Source: Trichocoleus sp.
GTDB taxonomy: Bacteria > Cyanobacteriota > Cyanobacteriia > Elainellales > Elainellaceae
Length of the DNA: 64,000 bases
NCBI GenBank assembly: GCA_036702865.1
Contig: DATNQD010000086.1
Span: forward strand, 124,001 to 188,000
Direction of reading: 5' to 3'
Below the pieces are notes generated by a model. It searched no databases. It had not been told where the DNA came from and worked only from the letters and a program-made list of their open reading frames with translations. Below, piece after piece: positions 1 through 9,178 of the stretch. How positions within the stretch are numbered: position 1 is the first letter of the stretch; each line of letters starts with the position of its first letter. The translations under genes and the position numbers were made by a program.

Positions 1-1
1 T

Positions 2-334
2 CAGAACCATCCCATTCATAACCCAACAGGATTTGTGCAGATGGGGCACCATGTCCTGCAAATTTTTGATTTGCACCAGTGGATTCAGCCCAGCCTAGAA
101 CCCAAAGAGCAGCTTTTTTTAGTGGTGACTCAAGACAGGCAAGGAGCGCTTTTAGGCATTCCGATCGATCATCCCCCTGATCTAATGGAGTTCTCCCCAG
201 AGGCAATCCATCCACTCCCCAAATCCCAAGTGCAATCGGGTCTTGCTGAGATTGTGAGCCATGCTGTTGTGATCCCTGAGCAGGGCATATCAACGACAAT
301 TTTCTTGCTCAATGTATCAGGGGCTAAGAGTTAG
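2..334 (+). CDS. CheW-like domain protein, 3' part only
   Basis: The reading frame is open through the left edge of the window, so only the C-terminal part (about 110 residues) of a larger gene is present. It reads like the second half of a CheW domain: a hydrophobic strand ending in IFDL, a strand LFLVVTQ, a strand GALLGIPIDH, the segment with Pro and Leu (AIHPLPKS), then a final strand TTIFLLNV. CheW domains couple chemoreceptors to CheA kinases; in cyanobacteria such genes often belong to pilus-motility chemosensory clusters. A GTG at 35 could serve as a start, but it would cut the fold, so a 5'-truncated gene is preferred. The rest of the cluster must lie to the left and cannot be judged. 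Confidence 0.6.
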   Translation, partial: QNHPIHNPTGFVQMGHHVLQIFDLHQWIQPSLEPKEQLFLVVTQDRQGALLGIPIDHPPDLMEFSPEAIHPLPKSQVQSGLAEIVSHAVVIPEQGISTTIFLLNVSGAKS

Positions 335-376
335 AGAGCAGGAATGAGCAGGTAGGAAGCAAGATATGCGATCGAA

Positions 377-431
377 CCAGTGGACTGAGAGAACCTGCGA
401 TTTGTCTTACAGTTCGCTCCCTGTCTACTGG
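377..431. terminator. Long imperfect inverted repeat between convergent genes
   Basis: CCAGTGGAC (377-385) pairs with GTCTACTGG (423-431). The inner segments GAGAGAACCTG and CAGTTCGCTC also pair with few mismatches, leaving a short loop near 398-409. It sits between the convergent CheW-like and methyltransferase genes, which suggests a bidirectional transcription stop. There is no clean T run, only a T-rich CTCTTTGTTGTC after it on the + strand. Confidence 0.45.
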
Positions 432-459
432 CTCTTTGTTGTCTTCGACTCCCCACAAC

Positions 460-1539
460 TTACGATTTATAGGCAACTGCGGCGCTACAGGGACCTGCTA
501 AATGAAACACTTCATAGCGTTTGAAGCCTGCTTCCTGACACCAATTCCAAAAGTCTGCTCCGGTAAAATCAAATGCATCCCCAAATTCAATTAACATATT
601 CAGCGACATCATCAAGCCAAATGCATTTTCCCGACGAGCATCATCAATCAAGTTTTCGATCACAACCAATGCACCATGCTCTGGCAACGCTTCATACGCC
701 TGACGGATCAGATGTTTCTTATTCTCTAAATTCCAGTCATGTAGAATCATGCCCATTGTGATCACGTCTGCTTGGGGCAGTGCATCTTGAAAGAAATCTC
801 CAGAGGCGACTTGAACGCGATCGGATAATCTTGCTTGCTCAATGGCTGCCCTGGCAATCGGTTCAACCTGGGGCAGATCGAAGGTGGTACAACGCATGTG
901 AGGGTGTTGCTGTGCAACCAACCTGGAAAGCAAACCTGAAGCACCACCAACATCACAAAGTGTTTGATAGTTTGAAAAATCGAATTTCTCTGCAAATGCC
1001 TGAAAGTTGCCGCGCGAGATTCCAGACATTGCGCCGATAAACTGCTCTAGCTTGGAACTATCCTCATACAGCACCTCAAAAATTGGCTTCTGGCTGTGCT
1101 TCACTTCATTCTGAGGCTTTCCGGTCTTGAGAGCAGGCTCCAGATCATGCCAAAACTTAAAGAGCCGATCGTTACTCATTTCGAGAATGCCGCCAACATA
1201 ACCCGGTTGATGCTTATCCAAAAACAAGGCGGTTGTCTCCGTATTGCGATAGCGCCCTTCAGAACCGTCACCTTCCCGGTATAAGAAGCCCAGAGCCACC
1301 AGCGCATCAAAGAAATCAAAAATGCCGCGAGGATGAAGATCGAGTTCTTTGCCCAGTTCCTCCCCTGTGATCGATCGATCGCCAAGCTTTGTAAAAACTT
1401 CGAGTTTCACCGCAGTTAGCAGCACTTTAGAAGCAAAAAAGCCAAACCCAACTTCAAGAATCCGGGATGGATCAGGTGCAATTCCCTCAATTGCTAGAGC
1501 AGCTTGATCCAGTTTCAGGGTTCGTTCTTGAGTTTGCAT
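460..1539 (-). CDS. SAM-dependent O-methyltransferase (Methyltransf_2 family)
   Basis: The protein has about 359 residues. Its N-terminal third is a winged-helix dimerisation domain (helices around LLTAVKLEVFTKLG and HPRGIFDFFDALVALGFL). The C-terminal two thirds is a Rossmann SAM-binding domain with motif I DVGGASG near residue 198 and the family motif MILHDW, then a strand ending ALVVIENLI. This is the architecture of small-molecule O-methyltransferases such as acetylserotonin or hydroxyneurosporene methyltransferases; the substrate cannot be told. An upstream in-frame TTG at 1545 is possible, but the ATG at 1539 with GGAG about 10 bases before it is preferred. A DUF1330 gene lies just upstream on the same strand, separated by tandem repeats. 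Confidence 0.85.
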   Translation of the reverse strand: MQTQERTLKLDQAALAIEGIAPDPSRILEVGFGFFASKVLLTAVKLEVFTKLGDRSITGEELGKELDLHPRGIFDFFDALVALGFLYREGDGSEGRYRNTETTALFLDKHQPGYVGGILEMSNDRLFKFWHDLEPALKTGKPQNEVKHSQKPIFEVLYEDSSKLEQFIGAMSGISRGNFQAFAEKFDFSNYQTLCDVGGASGLLSRLVAQQHPHMRCTTFDLPQVEPIARAAIEQARLSDRVQVASGDFFQDALPQADVITMGMILHDWNLENKKHLIRQAYEALPEHGALVVIENLIDDARRENAFGLMMSLNMLIEFGDAFDFTGADFWNWCQEAGFKRYEVFHLAGPCSAAVAYKS

Positions 1540-1612
1540 TATCAAAATCTCCAGGTTCTAGATTCAATGAATTATTTTGTTCATGCCGCTATTCAGCACT
1601 GCGGCTTTGTCA

Positions 1613-1670
1613 AAGCTCTCGCAATTTAAGCTCTCGCAATTTAAGCTCTCGCAATTTAAGTCTTCACAAT
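1613..1670. repeat. 15-bp direct tandem repeat, about 3.9 copies
   Basis: The unit AAGCTCTCGCAATTT occurs at 1613-1627, 1628-1642 and 1643-1657 without a mismatch, followed by a decayed copy at 1658-1670. It lies between the DUF1330 gene and the methyltransferase, so it would be in the leader or promoter of the methyltransferase. Confidence 0.9.
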
Positions 1671-1675
1671 GCTGA

Positions 1676-1963
1676 CTAAGATTCTTCCAGGCATCCAGCA
1701 TTCGCTTCTGACGCTTCAAACCGCCGTGACTTCAGCCAGACATAATCTTCTGAGCTATACCATTGATGAGCTTGTTCTAAGGTAGAAAATTCAATGATTA
1801 CAGGAAACGTGGGTTGCCAAGTTCCTTCAACAACATTGGGGCTGTCAATGACAACAGATCGACCGCCATGCTGCGCTACGTTGTCGAATATCTGACTGCA
1901 ATAGGCTTCCATCTTCTTAGTGTCAGTCATTTTAAGAACATCAAAAACGCAGTATGCAGACAT
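1676..1963 (-). CDS. DUF1330 family protein
   Basis: A 95-residue dimeric alpha-beta barrel type protein. Visible family signs are the opening strand SAYCVFDVLKM, the central GGRSVVID and the strand FPVIIEFSTLEQAHQWYSSEDY, which is the usual DUF1330 ending (helix with A..W, then Y). The function of the family is not established. The open frame extends upstream to 2002, but the internal ATG at 1963 is preceded by AGGAGA at good distance and begins directly at the domain, so it is taken as the start. It precedes the O-methyltransferase on the same strand and may be co-transcribed with it. Confidence 0.8.
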   Translation of the reverse strand: MSAYCVFDVLKMTDTKKMEAYCSQIFDNVAQHGGRSVVIDSPNVVEGTWQPTFPVIIEFSTLEQAHQWYSSEDYVWLKSRRFEASEANAGCLEES

Positions 1964-2331
1964 GACCCGTCTCCTAATGGCTGGGAGTAAACCTGAATCC
2001 AATTCAATTAGTGAGTAGATTTCAGTGAAATTTGATTTTTGTTGACGCTGTGGCAGCGCTCCTGAACTGATTTAGAGCGTAAGGAGCAATCGAGAAGAAA
2101 GCGGGAGTGAACCGTCACCCAATCGCAGGATTTGTAGAAGATCCTCATGGTCTACCCCACAGAACCGCTTTTTTGCCCTCTGTCATTCAACGTTTTCACC
2201 CAAAAATGAACCCCCTGGCTTGCAGACTGCTTGCAGAACAAACAGCAGAAGTTTAGGGGGCGATCGATTCAGGCAATCATCGAGTTTTTGAATTTTGAGA
2301 ATATGACTTGATGAACAAGCTCAGGAACAGA
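1964..2331. other. Intergenic region with fru operon terminator candidate
   Basis: No coding frame is credible here. It holds the 3' flank of fruA, including the hairpin listed separately at 2202-2260, and the upstream flank of the DUF1330 gene. Confidence 0.6.
2202..2260 (-). terminator. Candidate terminator of the fru operon
   Basis: Read on the - strand, CCCCC (2256-2260) pairs with GGGGG (2211-2215), with an inner CTGCT/AGCAG helix. The stem is followed by TTCATTTTTGGG. It lies about 70 bases beyond the fruA stop codon. Confidence 0.5.
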
Positions 2332-4176
2332 CTAATGAACCGAGGAAGGTTGAACTGGCTCTTGCTGAGTTTGCACTTTAGGTGCGGGCTGCCAGCGTTT
2401 GAGTTGACTGACAACCAGTGCTGTGACGAGTGTGCCAAGCGCGATCGCAACAACATACAGTCCACCCTGAGTGACTGCGTTCGGAATTGCCAACACGAAA
2501 ACACCACCATGAGGAGCACGTAAGGTACAACCAAACAGCATTGAGAGTGCACCTGCCACCGCTGAACCCGCAACGCAAGCAGGAATGACCCGTAAAGGAT
2601 CTTTGGCAGCAAAAGGAATGGCACCTTCGGTAATAAAGGAAATTCCTAACACCCCTGCGACTTTACCTGCCTCATGTTCTTCCTGGGTAAACTGACGCTT
2701 TGCCAGGAAGGTGGCAAGTGCCAAACCGAGTGGGGGAGTCATTCCGGCTGCCATGACTGCTGCCATTGGGGCAAAAACGTTACTGGCAAGGAGTCCGACT
2801 GCAAAGGTGTAGGCGGCTTTATTGACTGGTCCACCCATATCAACTGCCATCATTCCACCCAGGATTAAGCCGAGAATTACGGCGTTGGTCTGTCCCATAT
2901 TTTGCAAGAAAGCTGTCATACCGTCCAAAATGGCTTTCACAGGTGCACCAAACACATAGAACAACAGCAAACCGACAACGAGCGTTGAGAGCAGTGGGAT
3001 GACCAAGACAGGCTTAAGCCCTTCAAAGTTGGGCGGCAGGTTGATCTTGTCTCGCACAAATCGAGCAATGTAGCCTGCCAGGAAACCAGAGAGAATCCCA
3101 CCCAAGAAACCCATGCCTAGATTTGAGGCTAACATCCCGCCTACCAGCCCTGGCGCTAGACCCGGACGATCGGCAATGGAGAAGGCAATGAACCCTGACA
3201 GCACCGGGACAATTAAAGCAAAGGCAGACTTACCGCCAATTTGCAGCAAGGCATCTCCGATCGAACCGGGTTCTGGCTTAAGTCCAAAAACAAAGGACAG
3301 GGCAATGATCAGTCCTCCTGCGACAATCACAGGCAGCATATAAGAAACGCCCGTGAGTAGATGTCGATAGGCTCCCGATCGTCTGGCAGATTGTTCGGAT
3401 TTTGCTTTCTGGACAGATTGCAGATAGTTCGGCTGCGAGTGATCTGAGTTAGTCGTTTGGGCGATCGGTTCGGGCAGGGCTAACGCCGATTCAATTACGG
3501 CGGCTCCGTCTTTGAGTGCCTGTTTTGTAGAAGTTTCATAGAGTCGCTTTCCGGCAAAACGTGAGAGATCGACGTGCGTATCAGCAGCAATCACCACAGC
3601 ATCCGCATGGGCAATATCTTCGTCAGTGAGTGTATTTTTTGCACCCACAGATCCTTGCGTCTCGACTTTGATCTCATGCCCTAACTGAGCTGCTCCCTTT
3701 CGCAGTGCTTCAGCCGCCATAAAGGTATGGGCAATTCCGGTGGGGCAGGAGGTAATGCCAACTAAGTGCTTGGGGGCTATTGATGTGCCTCCATTATTCG
3801 ATACTGCATTAGAAGATACCGAATTAGAAGATACCAGGGGAGGGACAGGGACAGCTTCAACTCGCGGTGCTTCAGCAATTGCCGCCTCAATTACCGATCG
3901 CGTATCCCGAATTGCCTTACTGGTGGAAACAGCATAAACTGGCTTACCTCGGAAGCGATCGAGATTGACATGAATATCGGCTGCAATGATCACTAAATCC
4001 GCTTCTGCAATTTCGGCGTCAGACAGTGCTTGTTGGACACCATTCGATCCTTGCGTTTCAACGCGCATTTCATAGCCCCTTGACTGGGCAGTCTGCTTTA
4101 AGGCTTCTGCTGCCATAAAGGTATGAGCAACACCAGTCGGACAAGCCGTAACTGCAACTATCTTTTGAATTGCCAT
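2332..4176 (-). CDS. fruA: PTS fructose transporter, EIIB'-EIIB-EIIC
   Basis: A 614-residue membrane permease that imports fructose and delivers it as fructose 1-phosphate. Two EIIB domains come first, residues about 1-100 and 135-235, each with the phosphocysteine loop ([10 protein letters not shown], Cys12; [10 protein letters not shown], Cys144). They are joined by a Ser/Asn-rich linker. The EIIC domain follows (about 270-600) with many hydrophobic helices and the conserved [11 protein letters not shown] and ITEGAIPFA segments. FruA of enterobacteria has the same order, but its first EIIB copy usually lacks the active cysteine; here both copies keep it. Start ATG has AAGGA upstream. It is the last gene of fruB-fruK-fruA, 78 bases after fruK. 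Confidence 0.95.
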   Translation of the reverse strand: MAIQKIVAVTACPTGVAHTFMAAEALKQTAQSRGYEMRVETQGSNGVQQALSDAEIAEADLVIIAADIHVNLDRFRGKPVYAVSTSKAIRDTRSVIEAAIAEAPRVEAVPVPPLVSSNSVSSNAVSNNGGTSIAPKHLVGITSCPTGIAHTFMAAEALRKGAAQLGHEIKVETQGSVGAKNTLTDEDIAHADAVVIAADTHVDLSRFAGKRLYETSTKQALKDGAAVIESALALPEPIAQTTNSDHSQPNYLQSVQKAKSEQSARRSGAYRHLLTGVSYMLPVIVAGGLIIALSFVFGLKPEPGSIGDALLQIGGKSAFALIVPVLSGFIAFSIADRPGLAPGLVGGMLASNLGMGFLGGILSGFLAGYIARFVRDKINLPPNFEGLKPVLVIPLLSTLVVGLLLFYVFGAPVKAILDGMTAFLQNMGQTNAVILGLILGGMMAVDMGGPVNKAAYTFAVGLLASNVFAPMAAVMAAGMTPPLGLALATFLAKRQFTQEEHEAGKVAGVLGISFITEGAIPFAAKDPLRVIPACVAGSAVAGALSMLFGCTLRAPHGGVFVLAIPNAVTQGGLYVVAIALGTLVTALVVSQLKRWQPAPKVQTQQEPVQPSSVH

Positions 4177-4254
4177 TCGTTTTTCCTTAATCGTTCAAAA
4201 ATTATTCACAAATTGTTCACAGTGTTAGTTTGAAAAAACTGTTCGTCTCATGTT

Positions 4255-5196
4255 TCAACTCAAAATTTCAACGTTGACTTGTGCCGCAAATGCCTCCACG
4301 GTTTCTGGGGGCGGTAACCTGGGACCAACCTGGCTGAGTGCCCCGATCGAGAAAGCAGTTGCCAGTTGAGCACAGGCTGTCAATGGCAAGCCTCGCAGTT
4401 TTCCAGTCACAAACCCCGACACCATGGCATCTCCTGCGCCCACTGTGCTGACGACTTCAACCGGGGATGGGCTTGCCCAAACCGCCTGCTCTGCCTCAAC
4501 AAAAACCGCTCCTTTTGCTCCCATAGAAACCACCACAGTCCGAATGCCCTGAGCCAGCAAATCTCTTGCCGACTGCACAATTTCATTGACGCCATTGAGG
4601 GAGCGACCTAATAGCTCTTGCAGTTCGTCAATGTTGGGCTTAATTGCATCTGGAGCTGATCGAATTGCCTGCCGAAAACTCTCGCCACTGGCATCAATCA
4701 CAACCGTTTTTCCCTGAGCCTTGAGCTGTTTGATCAAATCAGCATAGATAGAAACCGGAACCTCCGCCGGTAAGCTGCCAGACAGCACAAACCAGTCATG
4801 ATCAGTTGCGAGTTGGTCGATCGCCTGATACAAAGCGGCAATATTCTCACGGCTCGGAGATTGACCTGGAAAGTTAATATCTGTCACCTGACTTTGAACA
4901 TCATCAATAATCTTGACGTTGATGCGAGTTTGACCAGGAATGAGAATGAACTGATTGATAATTGTTTTGCGATCGAAGAAGGTTTGAAACAGGGCGGCGT
5001 TTTCTTTGCCCAGAAAACCAGATACCGTGACCGGAAAACCAAAATCTCGCAGAAAGGATGCCACATTCACACCCTTTCCCCCCGGATCAGACTGTTCCCA
5101 TGCAACTCGATTCACTGCTCCTGCCCGAAAGTTGGGAATGGCAGCGGTTTGATCGATCGCCGGATTGAAAGTCACTGTTGCAATCTTTGGAGCCAT
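4255..5196 (-). CDS. fruK: 1-phosphofructokinase
   Basis: A 313-residue PfkB-family sugar kinase that converts fructose 1-phosphate to fructose 1,6-bisphosphate. It shows the first PfkB signature with GGKGVNVA near residue 39 and the second signature TVGAGDAMVSG near 251, where Asp256 is the expected catalytic base. The N-terminal TFNPAIDQ is typical of 1-phosphofructokinases and tagatose-6-phosphate kinases; its place between fruB and fruA settles the fructose role. An AGGAGG sequence overlaps the fruB stop codon and lies just before the ATG, so translation is probably coupled to fruB. Confidence 0.95.
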   Translation of the reverse strand: MAPKIATVTFNPAIDQTAAIPNFRAGAVNRVAWEQSDPGGKGVNVASFLRDFGFPVTVSGFLGKENAALFQTFFDRKTIINQFILIPGQTRINVKIIDDVQSQVTDINFPGQSPSRENIAALYQAIDQLATDHDWFVLSGSLPAEVPVSIYADLIKQLKAQGKTVVIDASGESFRQAIRSAPDAIKPNIDELQELLGRSLNGVNEIVQSARDLLAQGIRTVVVSMGAKGAVFVEAEQAVWASPSPVEVVSTVGAGDAMVSGFVTGKLRGLPLTACAQLATAFSIGALSQVGPRLPPPETVEAFAAQVNVEILS

Positions 5197-5205
5197 TCAG
5201 TCCTC

Positions 5206-7662
5206 CTAATTCCAGGTGAGGGTGCGGACTTCTTTTGCACTCCGACAACGAAGCGCCCGGCTTGCCAGATCCTCGGTTTGAGCAAACGACAGACCTCGCA
5301 GCTTTGCCTTAATTGCCGCTACGCTGGGAATACTGACGCTCAACTCGCGTACGCCTAATCCCGTCAAAATTGCGGCTCCTAACGGCTCTCCAGCAACACC
5401 ACCGCAAACCCCAACCCATTTGCCATGCGCTTTTGCTGCCTGTACCGTTTGATGAATCATTCGCAGCACTGCTGGATGCAGACCATCTGCTTGTTTTGCA
5501 AGTGCCGGATGTCCCCGATCCATCGCCAGCACATACTGCGTTAAGTCGTTTGTGCCGATCGAAAAGAAGTCAACCTGCTGAGCAAACTCATCCGCCATCA
5601 TCACCGCCGATGGCACCTCGATCATCATGCCGTATTCCACTGACTCAACCCCAACTTCCGATCGCACTTCCTCTGCAATCTGCTTTGCCAATTTCAGGTC
5701 TTCCAACGTGGCAATCATCGGAAACATGATTTTGATATCTCCGGTTGGGGCAGCCCGGAAGATCGCTTTTAGCTGAGTTCTAAACAAGTCCTGCCGCTGG
5801 AAGCAAAGCCGAATTCCCCGCACCCCCAAAAAAGGATTTTCTTCTGCGGGCAGGTTGAGATAAGGAACCGCTTTATCACCGCCAATATCTAAGGTGCGAA
5901 CGATCAGCGGCAACCCGTTGAGTGCCTGAGTCATCTGGCTGTAAGCGTCAAACTGCTCTGTTTCTGAAGGAGGTTCCTGCCGATTCAGGAATAGGAATTC
6001 GGTTCGGAGCAAGCCAACTCCTTCTGCTCCGGCGTTGACTGCCTGTTCTGCTTCCAAAGCACTGCCAATATTGGCAACCACCTCAACTCGATAGCCATCT
6101 GTTAACAGTGCAGGTTGATAGCAAGCCAGTTTCTCGGCTTCCCGAATTGCTTTGAGGTCTTGCTGTGCCGCTTTTGCCGTTGTCAGATCTGCCTCACTCG
6201 GATTCACATACAAATTGCCGCTCTCACCATCCAGAATGCAGCTTGTACCTTCCTGAAGATTGAGTACTGCCTCGCCTGCCCCCACGATCGCCGGGATATC
6301 TAGCGATCGGGCGATAATCGCAGAGTGGGAGGTTGCACCACCATAAGCTGTACAGAACCCCAATATCAAGGCTGGATTAAGCCCTGCGGTATCAGAAGGC
6401 GTGAGATCAGCAGCAATCAAAATGACCGGGTAATCGGGCAGAGGAGCTTCATCCTCGACTTCATCTGCAACCAGTCGCAAGACCCGCCGACCCACATCTC
6501 GCAAATCAGTCGCGCGTCCAGCCAGCAGCGGATCAGACAGCTGTTCTAGCGTTTTAGCACGTTCTTCGTAGGCTTGTTGCCATGCCCAGGCAGCACTACG
6601 ATCGTCCTTCAGCCAAACGAGAGCCGCCTGCAAAAGGTCTGGGTCTTCCAGAAACTCCTGATGCGCCTGAAAAATAAAGGCTTTTCCTTCTCCCGCTTTG
6701 ACTTTGACTTCTTCGTAGAGATCTTGCAATTGGGCTTTTGCCGCAGCAATTGCTTGTCGAAGTCGCGTTTCTTCAGCCGATGGATCTTTTGCAGTTGAGG
6801 CAAACACAATCTTGCCGCGCTTCAGTTGGTGGACTGGGGCGATCGCTAAGCCAGGAGAGGCAGCAATCCCCGGAATTGCAGGCGTGGTGAAGTGGAGCGT
6901 CCGTCCTAATGTGACAGCAGATGTTTCTTCTTCATCTTCCAATCCAGCTACAACCGCCGCTTCCAAAGTTGCGAGGGCTTCATCTTCATCCTTCCCTTGA
7001 GCCATGATGCGGATCGTTTGTCCACCTTCAACGCCTAGCTTCAGTAGCGAAATCAGACTCTTGACATCGGCAGTCTGGTTGCCCGATCGCACCCGAATTT
7101 CTGATGCAAACTGCTTTGCCTGGTTGACTAAAGCGGTCGCAGGGCGAGCATGTAATCCGGCTTTTCCAGCGATCGTTACATCAACAAATTTGGCAAAATC
7201 GGGGGTTGTATCCGGGGGGTGTGGGGCTTGAGTTGCGCCGTTGGTCAGGCTATGAATAATTTCTGCCGAGTTTGTTGTGTGAGCGAGCGATTCAACCGCA
7301 GCTTCATCACCCAAAATATGCGTCAGGTTTGCCAGAACCTCTAAATGTTCATCAGATTTTGCTGCAATCCCCACGACTAAACGAACCACTTCACCGGGGT
7401 TCCATTCCACACCATTTGGCAATTGCAGGACGGCAATACCCGTATCCAAAATCAAGTGACGATCGTTGGGTAAACCATGCGGAATCGCAATGCTGTTTCC
7501 AAGAAAGGTGTTGGCAACCTTTTCTCTCGACATCATGCTGTTGACGTATTCCGGCTGCATTCGTCCAGTGTTGACCAGTAAATCACCAACCTGTCGAATT
7601 GCGTCTGTTTTATCAGTTGCAGTAGCACCTAGCTTGACGCTTTTTTGATCTAATTGGAGCAT
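5206..7662 (-). CDS. fruB: Multiphosphoryl transfer protein EIIA(Fru)-HPr-Enzyme I
   Basis: An 818-residue cytosolic fusion that carries phosphate from PEP to FruA. Residues 1-145 are EIIA of the fructose type with active His62 (AIPHG). Residues about 158-245 are HPr with His171 (GLHARPA). Residues about 263-818 are Enzyme I, with the swivel histidine His446 (GGATSHSAIIAR) and the PEP-binding barrel (LLRTEFLF, GVCGGVAGE). All three active histidines are present. Because Enzyme I is included, the operon needs no separate ptsHI genes. No clear Shine-Dalgarno is seen; instead a perfect inverted repeat directly precedes the ATG. It is the first gene of the fru operon. Confidence 0.95.
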   Translation of the reverse strand: MLQLDQKSVKLGATATDKTDAIRQVGDLLVNTGRMQPEYVNSMMSREKVANTFLGNSIAIPHGLPNDRHLILDTGIAVLQLPNGVEWNPGEVVRLVVGIAAKSDEHLEVLANLTHILGDEAAVESLAHTTNSAEIIHSLTNGATQAPHPPDTTPDFAKFVDVTIAGKAGLHARPATALVNQAKQFASEIRVRSGNQTADVKSLISLLKLGVEGGQTIRIMAQGKDEDEALATLEAAVVAGLEDEEETSAVTLGRTLHFTTPAIPGIAASPGLAIAPVHQLKRGKIVFASTAKDPSAEETRLRQAIAAAKAQLQDLYEEVKVKAGEGKAFIFQAHQEFLEDPDLLQAALVWLKDDRSAAWAWQQAYEERAKTLEQLSDPLLAGRATDLRDVGRRVLRLVADEVEDEAPLPDYPVILIAADLTPSDTAGLNPALILGFCTAYGGATSHSAIIARSLDIPAIVGAGEAVLNLQEGTSCILDGESGNLYVNPSEADLTTAKAAQQDLKAIREAEKLACYQPALLTDGYRVEVVANIGSALEAEQAVNAGAEGVGLLRTEFLFLNRQEPPSETEQFDAYSQMTQALNGLPLIVRTLDIGGDKAVPYLNLPAEENPFLGVRGIRLCFQRQDLFRTQLKAIFRAAPTGDIKIMFPMIATLEDLKLAKQIAEEVRSEVGVESVEYGMMIEVPSAVMMADEFAQQVDFFSIGTNDLTQYVLAMDRGHPALAKQADGLHPAVLRMIHQTVQAAKAHGKWVGVCGGVAGEPLGAAILTGLGVRELSVSIPSVAAIKAKLRGLSFAQTEDLASRALRCRSAKEVRTLTWN

Positions 7663-7681
7663 ATTATTGAATCACAATAAT
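7663..7681. promoter_or_regulatory. Inverted repeat abutting the fruB start codon
   Basis: ATTATTG, five bases, CAATAAT: a perfect 7-bp inverted repeat immediately upstream of the ATG. It could be an operator or an RNA hairpin masking the ribosome site of fruB. The function is inferred from position only. Confidence 0.35.
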
Positions 7682-7981
7682 CAAATTTTTCAGCAGATTA
7701 CAGAACGCAAACTCAGGCTGTTGCGAACGAGGGTTAATCTCCCTCATCATTCATGTTCTGTAGTAATTACCCTTTTTTGTAGGAAGCGGTAGAGAAACCG
7801 GACATATCTACAGATTAATGATTTAGAACATTTAAAAGCATTGCCGTTAATGATTCGATAATGAAACGGCAGCATTTATTAAGAACAGTTAAATGTAAAG
7901 TAACTCTGTTCTCTCTGACGATCGCCAAAGTTATTCCGCAAGTTAGATTACAAAACAAAAAATATAACGAATAGACAGTAT
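7682..7981. other. AT-rich intergenic region upstream of fruB
   Basis: About 300 bases between the end of the DUF4336 gene and fruB (both on the - strand). It must contain the fru promoter. A small hairpin GAGGG/CCCTC lies near 7729-7745. No gene is seen. Confidence 0.5.
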
Positions 7982-9178
7982 TTATGATCGATTTCTTGGC
8001 AATGTTGCAATTCCTCGTTTCAACAATTCCGCCTCTAATCCTTGAATAAACCTCAGATCTGCCTCCGGTAAGCTTGCCGAATCAGCGCTTTGTTGCAAAA
8101 AATTGAATGCCTGGCGAAACTGCGATGGCTCGATCGCGATCGGTGCAGCAAAATGGCAGGGAATTACTTGCCGAAAGTCCCATTGAGCAACTCGATCTGC
8201 CCACTGAAGAACCTGCTGCGAATCTTGCGGTAAAATCAGGGTTTGCAGAATTGGCGCAACAAACGGACGCCCTTTTGCATGGAGCGCCTCAAATGACTGC
8301 TGCCAGTTTTCTTGCCAGTGAAAAGGAAACAGCCCCAAATAGCCTTTGAGCGATCGATCGGCAGCTTTCCAGGCGGTTTGTAAGGTCTGTTTGATGCCCA
8401 GTAAATCGAGCGTAGCCGGACGGAAGTAGATTGCAAATAGGGCGATTCGCTGCCATCCTTTACGACGATTTGCCTCATTGTCAATCATGGCGTCTACAGC
8501 GCTGTCTCTGGCATGAAAGAGGAGCGGATAGGGGTCAAGCTGGACGATCGGCGGCGGGTCTTCTGGCACAGCCAGCAAGGTATCAGTCACGAGGAGGGTC
8601 TGCGATCGTTTATGCAGCATTGCCACTTCTGCAAACGAGCCACGCCCCAGATCAATATCCAGCACTGCATAGTCAAACTCAGCAGCAAAGGGGGCTTGAG
8701 TGCTGTCTTCTGGCAAAATATGGGTTCGTTGAGCCGGAAACCCCAGCCACCGCAATGGCAGATCGATCGGGAAACTCCACTGATGTGGCGCAATAAAGAC
8801 TTGTGCAGTGGGAAACTGTCGGGCAAAGGGTCCAACAAAGACCTTGTGCTCTAAGCCTGAACTGGTTGGCAAAATGATGTACTTAACTTCACCATGCATT
8901 GCCACAAGCTCTTTCACCAGGCGGATACATTCTCGGGTTGGCGCTACCGGAGCATAGACCAGTAGACCTCCTGTCTCCAGCTTCACGATCGTCATGCGAA
9001 TCGGCACGATCGTATAAAGAATGCCTTGAATCTGATCAAAGGTCCAAATCTGATCCTTGACCACTTCCTGCCGCAATGTGCGCCGTCGACTATGGGGATA
9101 AAGTGGCAAAGCCAGCCAGAATCGCCAGAACGAATCTCCACGACTGGGTTGAGGTATCTGTGACGATCGGTTTAGCAT
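7982..9178 (-). CDS. DUF4336 domain protein (metallo-hydrolase-like fold)
   Basis: A 398-residue protein that I recognise as a DUF4336 protein, a family shared by cyanobacteria and plant plastids with a distant metallo-beta-lactamase-like layout. The N-terminus has Trp- and Arg-rich lead sequence (FWRFWLALPLYP). The core begins near GILYTIVPIRMTIVKL and continues with GEVKYIILPTSSGLEHKVF, LLVTDTLLAVP, and near the C-terminus QVIPCHFAAPIAI. No signal peptide is seen. The catalytic activity is unknown. GGAGG lies five bases before the ATG. It is transcribed away from the sensor kinase at 9708. Confidence 0.8.
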   Translation of the reverse strand: MLNRSSQIPQPSRGDSFWRFWLALPLYPHSRRRTLRQEVVKDQIWTFDQIQGILYTIVPIRMTIVKLETGGLLVYAPVAPTRECIRLVKELVAMHGEVKYIILPTSSGLEHKVFVGPFARQFPTAQVFIAPHQWSFPIDLPLRWLGFPAQRTHILPEDSTQAPFAAEFDYAVLDIDLGRGSFAEVAMLHKRSQTLLVTDTLLAVPEDPPPIVQLDPYPLLFHARDSAVDAMIDNEANRRKGWQRIALFAIYFRPATLDLLGIKQTLQTAWKAADRSLKGYLGLFPFHWQENWQQSFEALHAKGRPFVAPILQTLILPQDSQQVLQWADRVAQWDFRQVIPCHFAAPIAIEPSQFRQAFNFLQQSADSASLPEADLRFIQGLEAELLKRGIATLPRNRS

